64,000 nucleotides of DNA from the NCBI GenBank assembly GCA_902620285.1, contig CACNHT010000001.1, positions 1 to 64,000 on the forward strand. The letters are read 5' to 3'. Shown here piece by piece: positions 10,701-18,961 of this stretch. The translations under genes and the position numbers were made by a program. The DNA comes from an uncultured Alphaproteobacteria bacterium (GTDB lineage: Bacteria > Pseudomonadota > Alphaproteobacteria > HIMB59 > GCA-002718135). Position 1 is the first letter of the stretch, and every line of letters starts with the position of its first letter. Under the pieces are notes generated by a model, which ran no database searches, had not been told where the DNA came from, and saw only the letters and a list, made by a program, of their open reading frames with translations.

Positions 10701-11195
10701 CCAACTAGCTTTAACAATTACTGGGTAACCAATTTTCTCAACTTCTTTTTCAACACTTTTTAAATTTTCTTTTGTTACAAGAACAGATGGAACGGTGCCT
10801 ACCTTTGCTTCTTCCGCAACTTTTTTAGCTTCAGTTTTATTTCCAAATCTTTTTAGTATTTCTTTACTAGGTCCAATAAATGTTATGTCATTTTTTTCAC
10901 ACTGCTCAGCCAGTTCAGGACTCTCAGATAAAAATCCATAACCTGGATGGATAGCGTCAACCTTTGCATCTTTAGCAATTTTAATAATCGAGTCTATGTC
11001 TAAATATGCTTGAATTGGACCTTTGCCTTCACCAACTAAATAACTTTCATCCGTTTTAAATCGGTGAATAGCAAAACGATCTTCTTTAGAATAAATAGCA
11101 GCTGTTTTAATACCAGACTCTTCAGCAGCTCTAAAAATGCGAATAGCAATTTCACTTCTGTTTGCTGCTAAAATTTTACCAATCTTTTTCATCAA
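7752..11195 (-). CDS. pyc: pyruvate carboxylase
   Basis: Single-chain biotin enzyme of 1147 residues that carboxylates pyruvate to oxaloacetate to refill the TCA cycle. Order: biotin carboxylase domain (about 1-450; KILAANRSEIAIRIFRAA at the N-terminus, ATP-grasp stretch EKFLEDAAHIEVQILGD), carboxyltransferase TIM barrel (about 535-800; ITDTTMRDAHQSLLATRMRT, the metal site, and GGATFDTSMRFL), the conserved post-barrel domain (MPGGQFTNLKEQARSLG), and the biotinyl domain with EAMKMET near the C-terminus, where the Lys carries biotin. Length and domains match full-length PYC. It is monocistronic. Start codon context: two Met codons in tandem; either could be used. Confidence 0.97.
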   Translation of the reverse strand: MMKKIGKILAANRSEIAIRIFRAAEESGIKTAAIYSKEDRFAIHRFKTDESYLVGEGKGPIQAYLDIDSIIKIAKDAKVDAIHPGYGFLSESPELAEQCEKNDITFIGPSKEILKRFGNKTEAKKVAEEAKVGTVPSVLVTKENLKSVEKEVEKIGYPVIVKASWGGGGRGMRVVRSSNELIDQITTAQSESLKAFGKDEVFIEKFLEDAAHIEVQILGDKHGNIIHLFERDCSLQRRHQKIIERAPAHFLENKTREEICNAAIKIAKQVKYFGAGTVEFLFDKKSGEFYFIEVNPRIQVEHTVTEEVTGIDIVKAQIKIAEGEKIGNHPALPKQEDIHLNGFAIQCRVTTEDPLNNFMPDYGKIMTYRSAAGFGVRLDAANASSGSIITPYYDSLLVKVTTWAKHQDDCIKRMDRALREFRIRGVKTNLVFLESLINNKDFLEGNYNTNFVDTKKELYAYNPQKDRASKIVSYLGNIIVNGHNDVSGRVSSNLTVEVQIPISKTKSEKNNYVKDLQTLGPEKFAKKIKETPYTLITDTTMRDAHQSLLATRMRTDDLINIAEYYSENLSNLFSLECWGGATFDTSMRFLKEDPWDRLARLNKRAPNLLKQMLFRGSNAVGYKNYPDNVVKHFIQQSAEAGIDVFRVFDSLNLIDNMRVAIDEVRNQNKICEGTICYTNDVTDPNEKKYTLKYYIDLVKDLEKAGAHIIAIKDMAGLAKPNAIKKLVNEIKQTTDLPIHFHTHDTSGTSSASVLAAIEEKVDIVDLAIDSMSGLTSQPALGSIVSIMKQNHQDPKLDEEAIRTLSLYWEQVRQNYHAFETDFKGGSSDVYLHQMPGGQFTNLKEQARSLGITTDKWGMVANKYAEVNQLFGDIVKVTPSSKIVGDMALYMIANDLSKEDVLDPKKEISFPASVIEFFKGEIGIPQGGFPKELQKKVLGDTKPLTKRPGEVLESVDLDKEAKNLEDEIGMKVNQTHLASYLMYPKVFKDYVDHFKEFSDTSILSTELFFYGPQQDKEYTIEIDKGKNLILRYLAKSEVNSNGKCSVFFEINGQPRTIDIENKEFSKNITQRAKADDNNLDHVGSPLPGQVAKIFIQSGSKVIKGDKLLVIEAMKMETTINADKSGTIKSINVASGDNVETKDLLVEIS

Positions 11196-11314
11196 GCCAC
11201 CATTAAATAAGGATTATTACTTAATATTTTTTCGGGGATGCATCTATATGTTCCTTACTAAATTAGCAAGAGATCAAAGGAATTTAGCCATTTTTTAGGA
11301 TTTGGAAGCAATTA

Positions 11315-11347
11315 TAAATTGATAATAAAATGCAAATTATCAATTTA
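11315..11347. repeat. 12 bp perfect inverted repeat between pyc and the DUF2244 gene
   Basis: TAAATTGATAAT and ATTATCAATTTA are exact complements separated by 9 bases (AAAATGCAA). It lies in the 209 bp divergent intergenic gap, 120-150 bp upstream of pyc and about 60 bp upstream of the DUF2244 gene. There is no T tract beside it that would make a terminator for a known gene. It may be an operator or an RNA hairpin. The rest of the gap holds no gene that I can see. Confidence 0.45.
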
Positions 11348-11404
11348 ATATCTGTGCACATATGTCCCTTTATCAGAAAGGTTATTTTATATTAATGTCA
11401 AATT

Positions 11405-11851
11405 ATGAATTCATTAAATGAAAATATAAGACCTTATCAAAGCTGTTCTAAATCAGTCTTCTTAATTTTAGGAATTATATTTATTAGCTGGATCTCATTG
11501 TTCTCTATTTTTCTAATTATACAAGGTGCTTGGCCTGTATCTATATTTCTTGGACTTGAATATCTGATAATTTTTTATTTAATCCGTTTATATTTCAAAG
11601 AAAAAAATATTAAGGATGAAATTAACATCAATCAAAAAGAAATATCTATAAGAAAATATAAAGGTGATAAACTTTTACATTCATCTAAATTCAGTACTTA
11701 TTGGTCCAAAGTTTTTTTTACAAAATTTAAAAATACTTCCAAATTATCAATAAGAGAATCTGATAAAGAAACTGAAGTTGCAACTTTCTTGCATGCTGAT
11801 TTAAAGGAAAGTTTGTACTTAAGAATTAAAAGACAATTAAGCTATTATTAA
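11405..11851 (+). CDS. DUF2244 membrane protein
   Basis: A 148-residue protein with two closely spaced transmembrane helices (about residues 18-40 and 46-62) separated by a short loop containing GAWPVSIFLGLEY, the hallmark of DUF2244. A cytosolic basic domain follows (KEISIRKYKGDKLLHSSKFSTYWSKVFF). DUF2244 genes are common in Alphaproteobacteria, often near cytochrome-oxidase genes, but no such gene is seen here. Function is not known. Its stop overlaps the convergent dapB stop by 4 nt. Confidence 0.8.
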   Translation: MNSLNENIRPYQSCSKSVFLILGIIFISWISLFSIFLIIQGAWPVSIFLGLEYLIIFYLIRLYFKEKNIKDEININQKEISIRKYKGDKLLHSSKFSTYWSKVFFTKFKNTSKLSIRESDKETEVATFLHADLKESLYLRIKRQLSYY

Positions 11852-12651
11852 AATAACAAATCATTCATATTGAAAAGACCTGTTTTCTTTTTAGAAATAA
11901 AGATTGCTGCTTCGATGGCCCCATCCACAAAAATTGATCGATTATTAGCTTTATGAACTAGATCAACTCTATCATTGGTACCAATAAAACTTACTGTATG
12001 TTCACCTGCAATTTCACCACCTCTTGTAACAGAAAAACCAATGTCACCTTTTTTTCTAGATGATAGTTTTTTTGTACGATCTAAAACTTTTGATTTATTT
12101 AATTTAGTTTTTCTTCCATCAGCTGCATATTCACCCAGAGATAATGCGGTTCCGGAAGGAGCATCTTTTTTATGTTTATGATGAGTCTCAGCAATCTCAA
12201 TATCATAATCAGTGTCTTTTAAAGCTGATGCTGTTTGTTTTACTAAGTTAAATAATAAGTTAACGCCCAAACTCATGTTAGAAGACATGAGTATAGGTAT
12301 TTTTTTAGAATAACTTTTTACTTTCTTTTTTTGTGCATCCGTCATTCCGGTTGTGCCAATAACAACTGCTGTTTTATTTGCAGAGGCGATTTTAAGATTA
12401 TCTAAAGTTGACTCAGGTGTTGTAAAATCAATGATGACATTTGCTTCTTTGATTAATTGAACTGCATTAACTGTAACTAATTTTGCAGAGTGTATACTTG
12501 AAACTTTGTTTAAAGGTTTGTTTATATCTTTATGTTTTTTGTGTTCGAAACCCCCGACAAATTCTAATTTTTTATTTTGTAAAATTTGTTTCGATATTTC
12601 CTGACCCATTCGGCCAAGACAACCTGCAACTGCTATTTTAATTTTTGCCAT
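11848..12651 (-). CDS. dapB: 4-hydroxy-tetrahydrodipicolinate reductase
   Basis: Lysine/diaminopimelate pathway enzyme of 267 residues, reducing hydroxytetrahydrodipicolinate with NAD(P)H. The Rossmann motif VAGCLGRMGQEI is at the N-terminus. IDFTTPESTLDNL and VVIGTTGMT follow, with catalytic region IAETHHKHKKDAPSGTALSLGE (His-His-Lys set) and C-terminal GEIAGEHTVSFIGTNDRVDLVHKA. It sits 41 bases downstream of dnaJ on the same strand, the common alphaproteobacterial dnaK-dnaJ-dapB arrangement, so it may share heat-shock transcripts. Confidence 0.95.
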   Translation of the reverse strand: MAKIKIAVAGCLGRMGQEISKQILQNKKLEFVGGFEHKKHKDINKPLNKVSSIHSAKLVTVNAVQLIKEANVIIDFTTPESTLDNLKIASANKTAVVIGTTGMTDAQKKKVKSYSKKIPILMSSNMSLGVNLLFNLVKQTASALKDTDYDIEIAETHHKHKKDAPSGTALSLGEYAADGRKTKLNKSKVLDRTKKLSSRKKGDIGFSVTRGGEIAGEHTVSFIGTNDRVDLVHKANNRSIFVDGAIEAAIFISKKKTGLFNMNDLLF

Positions 12652-12692
12652 AAAAACTTCTTATACTTTGGTGATTGTAAGTTGAAAAGAAA

Positions 12693-13826
12693 TTAAGTTA
12701 AATCTTCCCAGACTTCTTTTAATTTTGAGAAAAAACCTTGTGATTTTGGACTGTGTTTTTTTGAGGTTCCCCCTTCATTTTCGAACTCTCTCAAAATATT
12801 TTTTTGTTTGCTATTTAGGTTAACTGGTATTTCAACATTTGCTTGCACATACATATCTCCGCGTCTGCTTTGTCGAAGTATACTCATTCCTTTACCTCGT
12901 AGTCTAAATTGCGTTTCAGATTGAGTACCCGCTGGAATATTAAGTCTGGCCTTTTTTCCCTCTATTGTTGGTACTTCTATTTCGCCACCTAAAATAGCAG
13001 TAGTGATTGAAATTGGTATTTCACAAAATAAATTTTCTTCCTCTCTTTCAAAGAGTTTGTCCTTTTGAACTTCAACAAAAATATACAGATCGCCATTTCC
13101 TGCACCTCTTTCACCGGGCTCTCCCTCACCAGCTATTCGAATTCTTGTACCTGTATCAACACCAGAAGGAATAGTAACAGAAATTGTTTTTTGTTTTTTT
13201 ATATTTCCAGTTCCAGAACATTTAAGACACGGATTTTTTATACTTGAACCTTCTCCGCCACATGTAGGGCATGGTCTTTCAATAGAAAAGAAGCCTTGTT
13301 GAGATCGAACTTTTCCTGCACCACCACAAGTAGAACAAGTACTTGGTCCAGATTTATCTGCACTTCCAGTTGCTGCACAAGAATCACAGCCAACGTATGT
13401 AGGTATTCTTATTTGTGGTTTCTTTCCAGTGAAAGCTTCGAATAGTGAAACGGACATATTATAACGAAGATCACTTCCTCTTTGAGGTCCTCGTCTTCTT
13501 GATGATTGTCCTCCAAATCCTCCACCAAAGAACTCTTCAAAGATATCAGAAAAACCGCCTGCAAAATCTCCAAAGCCTTGAGCTCCACCCATTCCACCTT
13601 GTTTGAAAGCGTCATGTCCATATTGATCATAAGCTGATCTTTTTTCTGAATCTTTTAGAACTTCGTAAGCAGCAGCTGCTTCTTTGAATTTTCTTTCAGC
13701 AGTTTTGTCATCCTTGTTACGATCAGGATGATATTTCATGGCTTGCTTTCTATAAGCTTTTTTTATTTCATCTTCACTGGCATTTCGTTGAACACCTAGT
13801 ATCTCATAGAAATCTTTATCAGCCAC
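12693..13826 (-). CDS. dnaJ: chaperone protein DnaJ
   Basis: Class I Hsp40 co-chaperone of 377 residues. The J domain occupies the first 70 residues with the HPD motif in [10 protein letters not shown] Gly/Phe-rich linker rich in GGF follows. The zinc domain has four Cys pairs: [27 protein letters not shown] and CLKCSGTGN; the first lacks the usual Gly after its second Cys. The C-terminal substrate domains are intact. It stimulates DnaK ATPase. The gene lies 28 bases after dnaK and is probably co-transcribed with it. Confidence 0.97.
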   Translation of the reverse strand: MADKDFYEILGVQRNASEDEIKKAYRKQAMKYHPDRNKDDKTAERKFKEAAAAYEVLKDSEKRSAYDQYGHDAFKQGGMGGAQGFGDFAGGFSDIFEEFFGGGFGGQSSRRRGPQRGSDLRYNMSVSLFEAFTGKKPQIRIPTYVGCDSCAATGSADKSGPSTCSTCGGAGKVRSQQGFFSIERPCPTCGGEGSSIKNPCLKCSGTGNIKKQKTISVTIPSGVDTGTRIRIAGEGEPGERGAGNGDLYIFVEVQKDKLFEREEENLFCEIPISITTAILGGEIEVPTIEGKKARLNIPAGTQSETQFRLRGKGMSILRQSRRGDMYVQANVEIPVNLNSKQKNILREFENEGGTSKKHSPKSQGFFSKLKEVWEDLT

Positions 13827-13854
13827 ATCTCCTCCTTATAAAAATTATGGAGCG

Positions 13855-15777
13855 TTAATCTTTTTTATCTTCGTCTACTTCTTCAAATTCAGCATCTACA
13901 ACCTTTTCATCTTTAGTATTATCTGCTGAAGGTTCAGCACCAGATGGATCAGGTTGAGGTCCAGCACCTTGTGGGTTTTGTTTATAAATTGCTTCACCCA
14001 TTTTCAAAGATGATTGAACCAGTGCTTCAGTTTTAGATTTTATAGCTTCTAAATCCTCGCCGTCTTTTACTTTCTTGAGCTCTTCAATATCCTCTGTAAT
14101 TTTGTTTTTATCAGCTTCAGGAATTTTATCTCCATGCTCTTTTAAGTTCTTTTCAGTTTCATTAATTAAACTATCAGCATGGTTTCTAGTATCAACAGCT
14201 TCTCTTTTCTTTTTATCAGCTTCAGCATTTTCTTCTGCCTCTTTTACCATTTTTTCAATCTCTTCATCTGATAAACCGCCAGAAGCTTGGATTTTAATTT
14301 GTTGTTCTTTTCCAGTTGATTTGTCTTTAGCTGAAACATTTACAATACCGTTTGCATCAATATCAAAAGTTACTTCAATTTGTGGCATTCCTCTTGCAGC
14401 AGGTGGGATACCTACCAAATCGAACTGACCCAATAATTTATTATCAGCTGCCATCTCTCTTTCACCTTGAAAGACTCTAATTGTTACTGCGCTCTGATTA
14501 TCTTCAGCTGTAGAAAATACTTGGCTCTTCTTTGTTGGGATAGTTGTGTTTTTATCGATAAGTTTTGTAAATACACCACCAAGTGTTTCAATACCAAGTG
14601 ATAAAGGTGTAACATCAAGTAGTAGTACATCTTTTACATCGCCTTGTAATACTCCTGCTTGAATAGCAGCACCAGATGCAACAACTTCATCTGGGTTAAC
14701 ACCTTTATTAGGTTCTTTACCAAAAAAGTTTTTTACTATCTCTGTTACTTTAGGCATTCTTGTCATACCACCAACTAAAATAACATCATCAATTTCAGCA
14801 GCTTGTAATCCAGCATCTTTAAGTGCCATTTCACAAGGTTTTAAACTTTGGTTTAAAAGCTCACCTACAATAGCTTCAAGTTTTGCTCTCGATAATTTAA
14901 TCGTTAAATGTTTAGGGCCAGATTGATCAGCGGTTATGAATGGTAAGTTAACTTCTGTTTCAGTTGAACTTGATAATTCAATTTTTGCTTTCTCAGCAGC
15001 CTCTTTCAAACGTTGAAGAGCAAGTTTATCTGAACGTAAATCAATACCATTATCTTTTTTGAATTCATCAGCAAGATAGTCAATAATTTTAAGATCAAAA
15101 TCTTCACCACCAAGATGCGTATCACCATTGGTTGATTTAACTTCAAAAACACCGTCACCAATTTCTAAGATAGAAATATCAAATGTACCTCCACCAAGAT
15201 CATAAACAGCAACAGTACCAGTTTTCTTTTTATCTAAACCATATGCTAACGCTGCAGCAGTAGGCTCGTTAATAATTCTTAAAACTTCTAGTCCAGCTAT
15301 TTTTCCAGCATCTTTTGTTGCTTGTCTTTGAGCATCATTAAAATATGCGGGAACTGTTATAACTGCTTGTGTAACAGTATCTCCTAGATAAGACTCTGCG
15401 GTCTCTTTCATTTTTTGTAAAATAAATGCACTAATTTGACTTGGGCTATATTTATCTCCACGTGCTTCTACCCAAGCATCACCATTATCACCTTTTACGA
15501 TTTTATAAGGTACTAATCCACTGTCAGACTTAACAGCCTCATCCTCAAATGTTCTTCCGATTAATCTTTTTATGGCAAATAAAGTATTTTCAGAATTAGT
15601 TACTGCTTGTCTTTTAGCTGATTGACCAACAAGTTTTTCTTTTGTGTCACTGAATGCTACCATTGACGGTGTTGTTCTTCCACCTTCAGAGTTTTCAATT
15701 ACTTTTGCTTCCTTACCGTCCATTACTGCAACGCAGGAGTTTGTAGTACCTAAATCAATACCAATTACTTTTGCCAT
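13855..15777 (-). CDS. dnaK: chaperone protein DnaK (Hsp70)
   Basis: Hsp70 chaperone of 640 residues. Start [21 protein letters not shown] is the canonical nucleotide-binding opening. [16 protein letters not shown] and [12 protein letters not shown] are the other signature blocks, and [14 protein letters not shown] marks the linker and start of the substrate domain. The acidic tail ends EEVDEDKKD. Base composition is less AT-biased than the neighbours, typical of a highly expressed gene. A GAGGA-type ribosome site and a sigma32-like promoter lie upstream, giving it expression independent of hrcA-grpE. Confidence 0.98.
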   Translation of the reverse strand: MAKVIGIDLGTTNSCVAVMDGKEAKVIENSEGGRTTPSMVAFSDTKEKLVGQSAKRQAVTNSENTLFAIKRLIGRTFEDEAVKSDSGLVPYKIVKGDNGDAWVEARGDKYSPSQISAFILQKMKETAESYLGDTVTQAVITVPAYFNDAQRQATKDAGKIAGLEVLRIINEPTAAALAYGLDKKKTGTVAVYDLGGGTFDISILEIGDGVFEVKSTNGDTHLGGEDFDLKIIDYLADEFKKDNGIDLRSDKLALQRLKEAAEKAKIELSSSTETEVNLPFITADQSGPKHLTIKLSRAKLEAIVGELLNQSLKPCEMALKDAGLQAAEIDDVILVGGMTRMPKVTEIVKNFFGKEPNKGVNPDEVVASGAAIQAGVLQGDVKDVLLLDVTPLSLGIETLGGVFTKLIDKNTTIPTKKSQVFSTAEDNQSAVTIRVFQGEREMAADNKLLGQFDLVGIPPAARGMPQIEVTFDIDANGIVNVSAKDKSTGKEQQIKIQASGGLSDEEIEKMVKEAEENAEADKKKREAVDTRNHADSLINETEKNLKEHGDKIPEADKNKITEDIEELKKVKDGEDLEAIKSKTEALVQSSLKMGEAIYKQNPQGAGPQPDPSGAEPSADNTKDEKVVDAEFEEVDEDKKD

Positions 15778-15829
15778 ATTTTTTATCCTCTTTACTTAAT
15801 TATTTACCAATCATCATTGGTTACTTTAG

Positions 15830-15857
15830 ATATGGGAAAAAAGTTTTAAAATACAAG
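15830..15857 (-). promoter_or_regulatory. sigma32-like heat-shock promoter of dnaK
   Basis: On the minus strand CTTGTA (-35) is followed after exactly 15 bp by CCCATAT (-10). This agrees with the RpoH consensus CTTGAA-N13-15-CCCATNT, missing only one -35 base. It lies in the grpE-dnaK gap, 53 bases before the dnaK ATG. A small inverted repeat ACCAAT-catc-ATTGGT occupies the leader. No CIRCE element was found here although hrcA is present. Confidence 0.6.
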
Positions 15858-15902
15858 GATGTTTGGGATTTATATTAAAAAAAACAAGTAATTTAAGGCT
15901 TT

Positions 15903-16574
15903 TTATGACTTTTCTTTACTCTCGTTTTCAGGATTATCTTCATCTTTTTCTTCTGTATGTTCTTCTGTTTTAGTAACTGGTTTTTTAGAGACTCCAACCA
16001 TTGCTGCTCTTAGTAATCGGTCATGCATTGTATAGCCAGATTGGACTTCTTGTACTACTGTTCCTTCTTCAACTTCATTATTTTCAACTTCCATCATTGC
16101 TTGATGAAAATTATGGTCAAATTTTTGATTTAAAGTTTCAATTTTTTTGACACCGTGTTTTTCAAGAGTACTTTTGTATTCTTTAAGCACCATTTTTAAA
16201 CCATCGATAAGATTTTTTATACTTTCTGGATGATTTTCATCTTCTGGTAAAGCATCTAGCGCTCTTTCTAAATTATCTCCTGGCGATAGAATATCTCTTG
16301 CTAAATTGATACTACCAAACTTTATTGTTTCAACTTTTTCTCGTTCAAATCTTTTTCTAAGATTTTCCATTTCAGCGAGTAATCGGATTTTTTCTTCTTT
16401 AAGTGTTTCAATTTCCTTTTCTAAACTATCTTCTTCTGTGTTTTCGTCTTCCTTTATCTGTTCTGTATCTGTGTTTTCTTGAGTGTCATTATTATCTTCT
16501 TCATTTTCAATATTCTCAGAATCAGGTTCTTTAATTTCTTCTTGTTGATTATCTTCTTCTTTTTTCTCAACCAT
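15903..16574 (-). CDS. grpE: nucleotide exchange factor GrpE
   Basis: DnaK nucleotide exchange factor of 223 residues. A long acidic N-terminal tail (EEDNQQEEIKEPDSENIENEEDN) precedes a coiled-coil helix (ETLKEEKIRLLAEMENLRKRFEREKVE, the classical GrpE signature). The C-terminal beta domain holds FDHNFHQAMMEVENNEVEEGTVVQEVQSGYTMHDRLLRAAMVGVSK. A second acidic tail follows. Its start overlaps the hrcA stop by one base, so it is translationally coupled to hrcA. The tails are longer than in E. coli GrpE (197 residues). Confidence 0.96.
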   Translation of the reverse strand: MVEKKEEDNQQEEIKEPDSENIENEEDNNDTQENTDTEQIKEDENTEEDSLEKEIETLKEEKIRLLAEMENLRKRFEREKVETIKFGSINLARDILSPGDNLERALDALPEDENHPESIKNLIDGLKMVLKEYKSTLEKHGVKKIETLNQKFDHNFHQAMMEVENNEVEEGTVVQEVQSGYTMHDRLLRAAMVGVSKKPVTKTEEHTEEKDEDNPENESKEKS

Positions 16575-17620
16575 TAATCAATCACCTTTCCAATAATTTT
16601 TGATGTATAATCAACAAGAGGAACTATTTTGGAGTAGTTTAGTCTTGTTGGCCCAACTACACCTATAGCTCCTATAATTTCTTGATCATTATTTTTATAT
16701 GGGGCCATTACCATAGAAAGACCAGAGTGTTTAAACAAAAAATTTTTAGATCCAATAAAAATCTGAACCCCTTTTGCTTTTCCCGCAGTTTCTAATATAT
16801 CTACAAAACTAGATTTTTTCTCAATTTCATCAAAAAGATTTCGGATTTGATCTAAATCTTTTGAAACTATTTCGTCTTTTAATAAATTTGATTGACCATG
16901 AAGAAAAATATAAGGATTTTTACTATTCGGCTGAGTTTCAATAATACCCTGTTGAATTAATTTTGAAGAAATTGACTCTAATTCATTTTGTGAATTTTTT
17001 ATTTCAGATTGAATTAGTCTTTTAATTTGTGAAATATTTTTATTGGTAAACTTTGATGTAAGATAATTGGAAGCCTGTATCAATAACGAACTATTATATT
17101 TTCCATTATCTTCAATAATGCGATTTTCTACTTCTCCATTCTCATAAGCAAGAATGAGCATTAATTGAGTGCTATTAAGCCTTATGAATTCAACGTGTTT
17201 TAGGTTTTTTTGAAATTTTGGTGCAATAACTATTCCTGCATAACTCGACAAACCTGAAATTGCTTTAGAAGCAACATTGAGCACCTCTTCATAAGATTTG
17301 CCTTTTGTTAAACATTGTTGTTTAATATTTTCTTTATCTATTTTTGAAATTCTTCCGAACTCTAACAGTCCGTCGACAAAAAATCTCATTCCTTTTTCAG
17401 TAGGCATTCTCCCTGCTGATCTGTGTGGAGCGTATAGAAGTCCTTCTTTTTGCAAATTTGACAGAATAGATCTAATTGATGCTGAAGAAAGATTTAAGCC
17501 TCCCATCTTCATAATTGTTTCTGATCCTGCTGGAGACCCTGTTTTAAGATATGACTCAACTAATTTTTTAAAAATTAATTTCGATCTATCATTAATTTGT
17601 GCATATACATTATCAGACAT
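16574..17620 (-). CDS. hrcA: heat-inducible transcription repressor HrcA
   Basis: Repressor of heat-shock genes, 348 residues. The N-terminal winged helix has the family motifs RSKLIFKKLVESYLKTGSPAGSETI and LSSASIRSILSNLQKEGLLYAPHRSAGRMPTEKGMRFFVDGLLE. The GAF-like dimerisation domain ends with IGAIGVVGPTRLNYSKIVPLVDYTSKIIG. HrcA normally binds CIRCE (TTAGCACTC-N9-GAGTGCTAA); no such element was found upstream of hrcA, grpE, dnaK or hslV here, so its target may lie elsewhere or differ. It is divergent from rph, with 47 bases between starts. Confidence 0.95.
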   Translation of the reverse strand: MSDNVYAQINDRSKLIFKKLVESYLKTGSPAGSETIMKMGGLNLSSASIRSILSNLQKEGLLYAPHRSAGRMPTEKGMRFFVDGLLEFGRISKIDKENIKQQCLTKGKSYEEVLNVASKAISGLSSYAGIVIAPKFQKNLKHVEFIRLNSTQLMLILAYENGEVENRIIEDNGKYNSSLLIQASNYLTSKFTNKNISQIKRLIQSEIKNSQNELESISSKLIQQGIIETQPNSKNPYIFLHGQSNLLKDEIVSKDLDQIRNLFDEIEKKSSFVDILETAGKAKGVQIFIGSKNFLFKHSGLSMVMAPYKNNDQEIIGAIGVVGPTRLNYSKIVPLVDYTSKIIGKVID

Positions 17621-17667
17621 AAGAATTTTATTTAAAAATAATATTTATCTACTATTATTAAATTTAT

Positions 17668-18378
17668 ATGAGAAAAGATAGATCCTTCAATCAAATGCGT
17701 GAAATTTCATTTGAGAAAAACGTGAATATTCATGCTGATGGTTCATGCTTAGTAAAATTTGGAAATACACATGTACTTTGTCTTGCAACAATTGACGAAA
17801 AGGTTCCTCACTGGTTAAAGAATACTGGCAAAGGTTGGATTACAGCAGAATATGGTATGCTGCCAAGATCTACAAATACAAGAATGGATAGAGAAGCAGC
17901 AAAAGGAAGGCAGTCAGGTAGAACGCAAGAAATTCAAAGGTTAATTGGGCGTAGTTTAAGATCTATTGTGGATCTTTCAAACCTTGGAGAGCGTCAAATA
18001 AAAATAGACTGTGATGTTATTCAAGCAGATGGTGGAACACGAACTGCTTCTATCAGTGGTGGTTTTATATCTTTATATCTGGCAATAGAAAAATTGAAAA
18101 ATAATTATAATCTTCAAAAACCAATTATAAAAAACTTTATAGGAGCAGTATCAACGGGAATAGTTGAAAATAAAGCATTATTGGATCTAGATTATAAGGA
18201 AGATTCCGAAGCTCAAGTAGATGCAAATTTTGTAATTTGTGATTCAGATGAAATATCTGAAATACAAGTAACTGGTGAAGAATTTTTTTTCAATGATGCT
18301 CAGTTTACTGAAATGTTTTCGCTAGCAAAAATTGGAGTTAAAGAGATAATTTCTAAACAAAAAGAGGCTTTGAAATAA
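17668..18378 (+). CDS. rph: ribonuclease PH
   Basis: Phosphorolytic 3'-5' exoribonuclease that trims tRNA 3' ends; 236 residues, the family length. RKDRSFNQMREISFEKNVNIHADGSCLVKFGNTHVLC is the standard opening. GWITAEYGMLPRSTNTRMDREA, GRTQEIQRLIGRSLRS and IDCDVIQADGGTRTASISGGF hold the phosphate-binding and catalytic residues. It is divergent from hrcA, the usual alphaproteobacterial layout, and rdgB follows after one base. Confidence 0.97.
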   Translation: MRKDRSFNQMREISFEKNVNIHADGSCLVKFGNTHVLCLATIDEKVPHWLKNTGKGWITAEYGMLPRSTNTRMDREAAKGRQSGRTQEIQRLIGRSLRSIVDLSNLGERQIKIDCDVIQADGGTRTASISGGFISLYLAIEKLKNNYNLQKPIIKNFIGAVSTGIVENKALLDLDYKEDSEAQVDANFVICDSDEISEIQVTGEEFFFNDAQFTEMFSLAKIGVKEIISKQKEALK

Positions 18379-18379
18379 A

Positions 18380-18961
18380 TTGAGGCAATTATTATTTTTT
18401 TCGAATAATAAAAATAAAATAATTGAAATTAAAAAAATATTTAACAAATTTAATCTAGAACTTCTTTCATTAAATGACTTAAACATAAATGAAGAGCCGG
18501 AAGAAAGCGGACTAACTTTTGAAGAAAATGCAAAAATTAAATCAAACTATGGATTTAATAAAACTGGTATTCCTTGTTTTGCCGATGACTCAGGAATATG
18601 CATTGAAAGCTTAAATTGGAAACCAGGCGTTCTTTCAAAAAGATTTTTAAACAATTTCAAAAGCAATGAGGCTTGTTTTGAAAGTATTATTAAAAGTGCT
18701 AAAAAAAATAGTAAACAAAATGCTTACTTTAAAACTTCAATAAGCCTAACAATTAAAGATAATCAAAACCTAATATTTAATGGCAAAATTGAAGGAAAAA
18801 TTTCTGAAAAAGCTAAGGGTAGATTTGGTTTTGGGTATGATCCAGTTTTCATTCCTAAAAATTATAACAAAACATTAGCTGAATTAAGCACTAAAGAAAA
18901 AAATGACATTAGCCACAGGTCCATAGCAGTAACAAAATTGATTAACTTTTTAATTAATTAA
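18380..18961 (+). CDS. rdgB: XTP/dITP pyrophosphatase (RdgB/HAM1)
   Basis: House-cleaning nucleotide pyrophosphatase that removes deaminated purine nucleotides; 193 residues. It begins with a TTG codon one base after the rph stop, giving MRQLLFFSNNKNKIIEIKKIF, which aligns with the N-terminal strand and SxNxxK motif. ESGLTFEENAKIKSNYG, CFADDSGICIESLNWKPGVLSKRF and GRFGFGYDPVFIP are the other family motifs. The 3' end overlaps the convergent LppC-like gene by 8 bases. Confidence 0.93.
   Translation: MRQLLFFSNNKNKIIEIKKIFNKFNLELLSLNDLNINEEPEESGLTFEENAKIKSNYGFNKTGIPCFADDSGICIESLNWKPGVLSKRFLNNFKSNEACFESIIKSAKKNSKQNAYFKTSISLTIKDNQNLIFNGKIEGKISEKAKGRFGFGYDPVFIPKNYNKTLAELSTKEKNDISHRSIAVTKLINFLIN

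Noticed and set aside
14075-14428. 117-codon plus-strand ORF inside dnaK
   Set aside because: Antisense shadow of a strongly conserved gene with no ribosome site.
15804-15819. ACCAAT-catc-ATTGGT inverted repeat in the dnaK leader
   Set aside because: Only 6 bp with no T tract; too short to call a thermosensor or terminator.
17621-17667. CIRCE operator between hrcA and rph
   Set aside because: No TTAGCACTC-N9-GAGTGCTAA or close variant is present.
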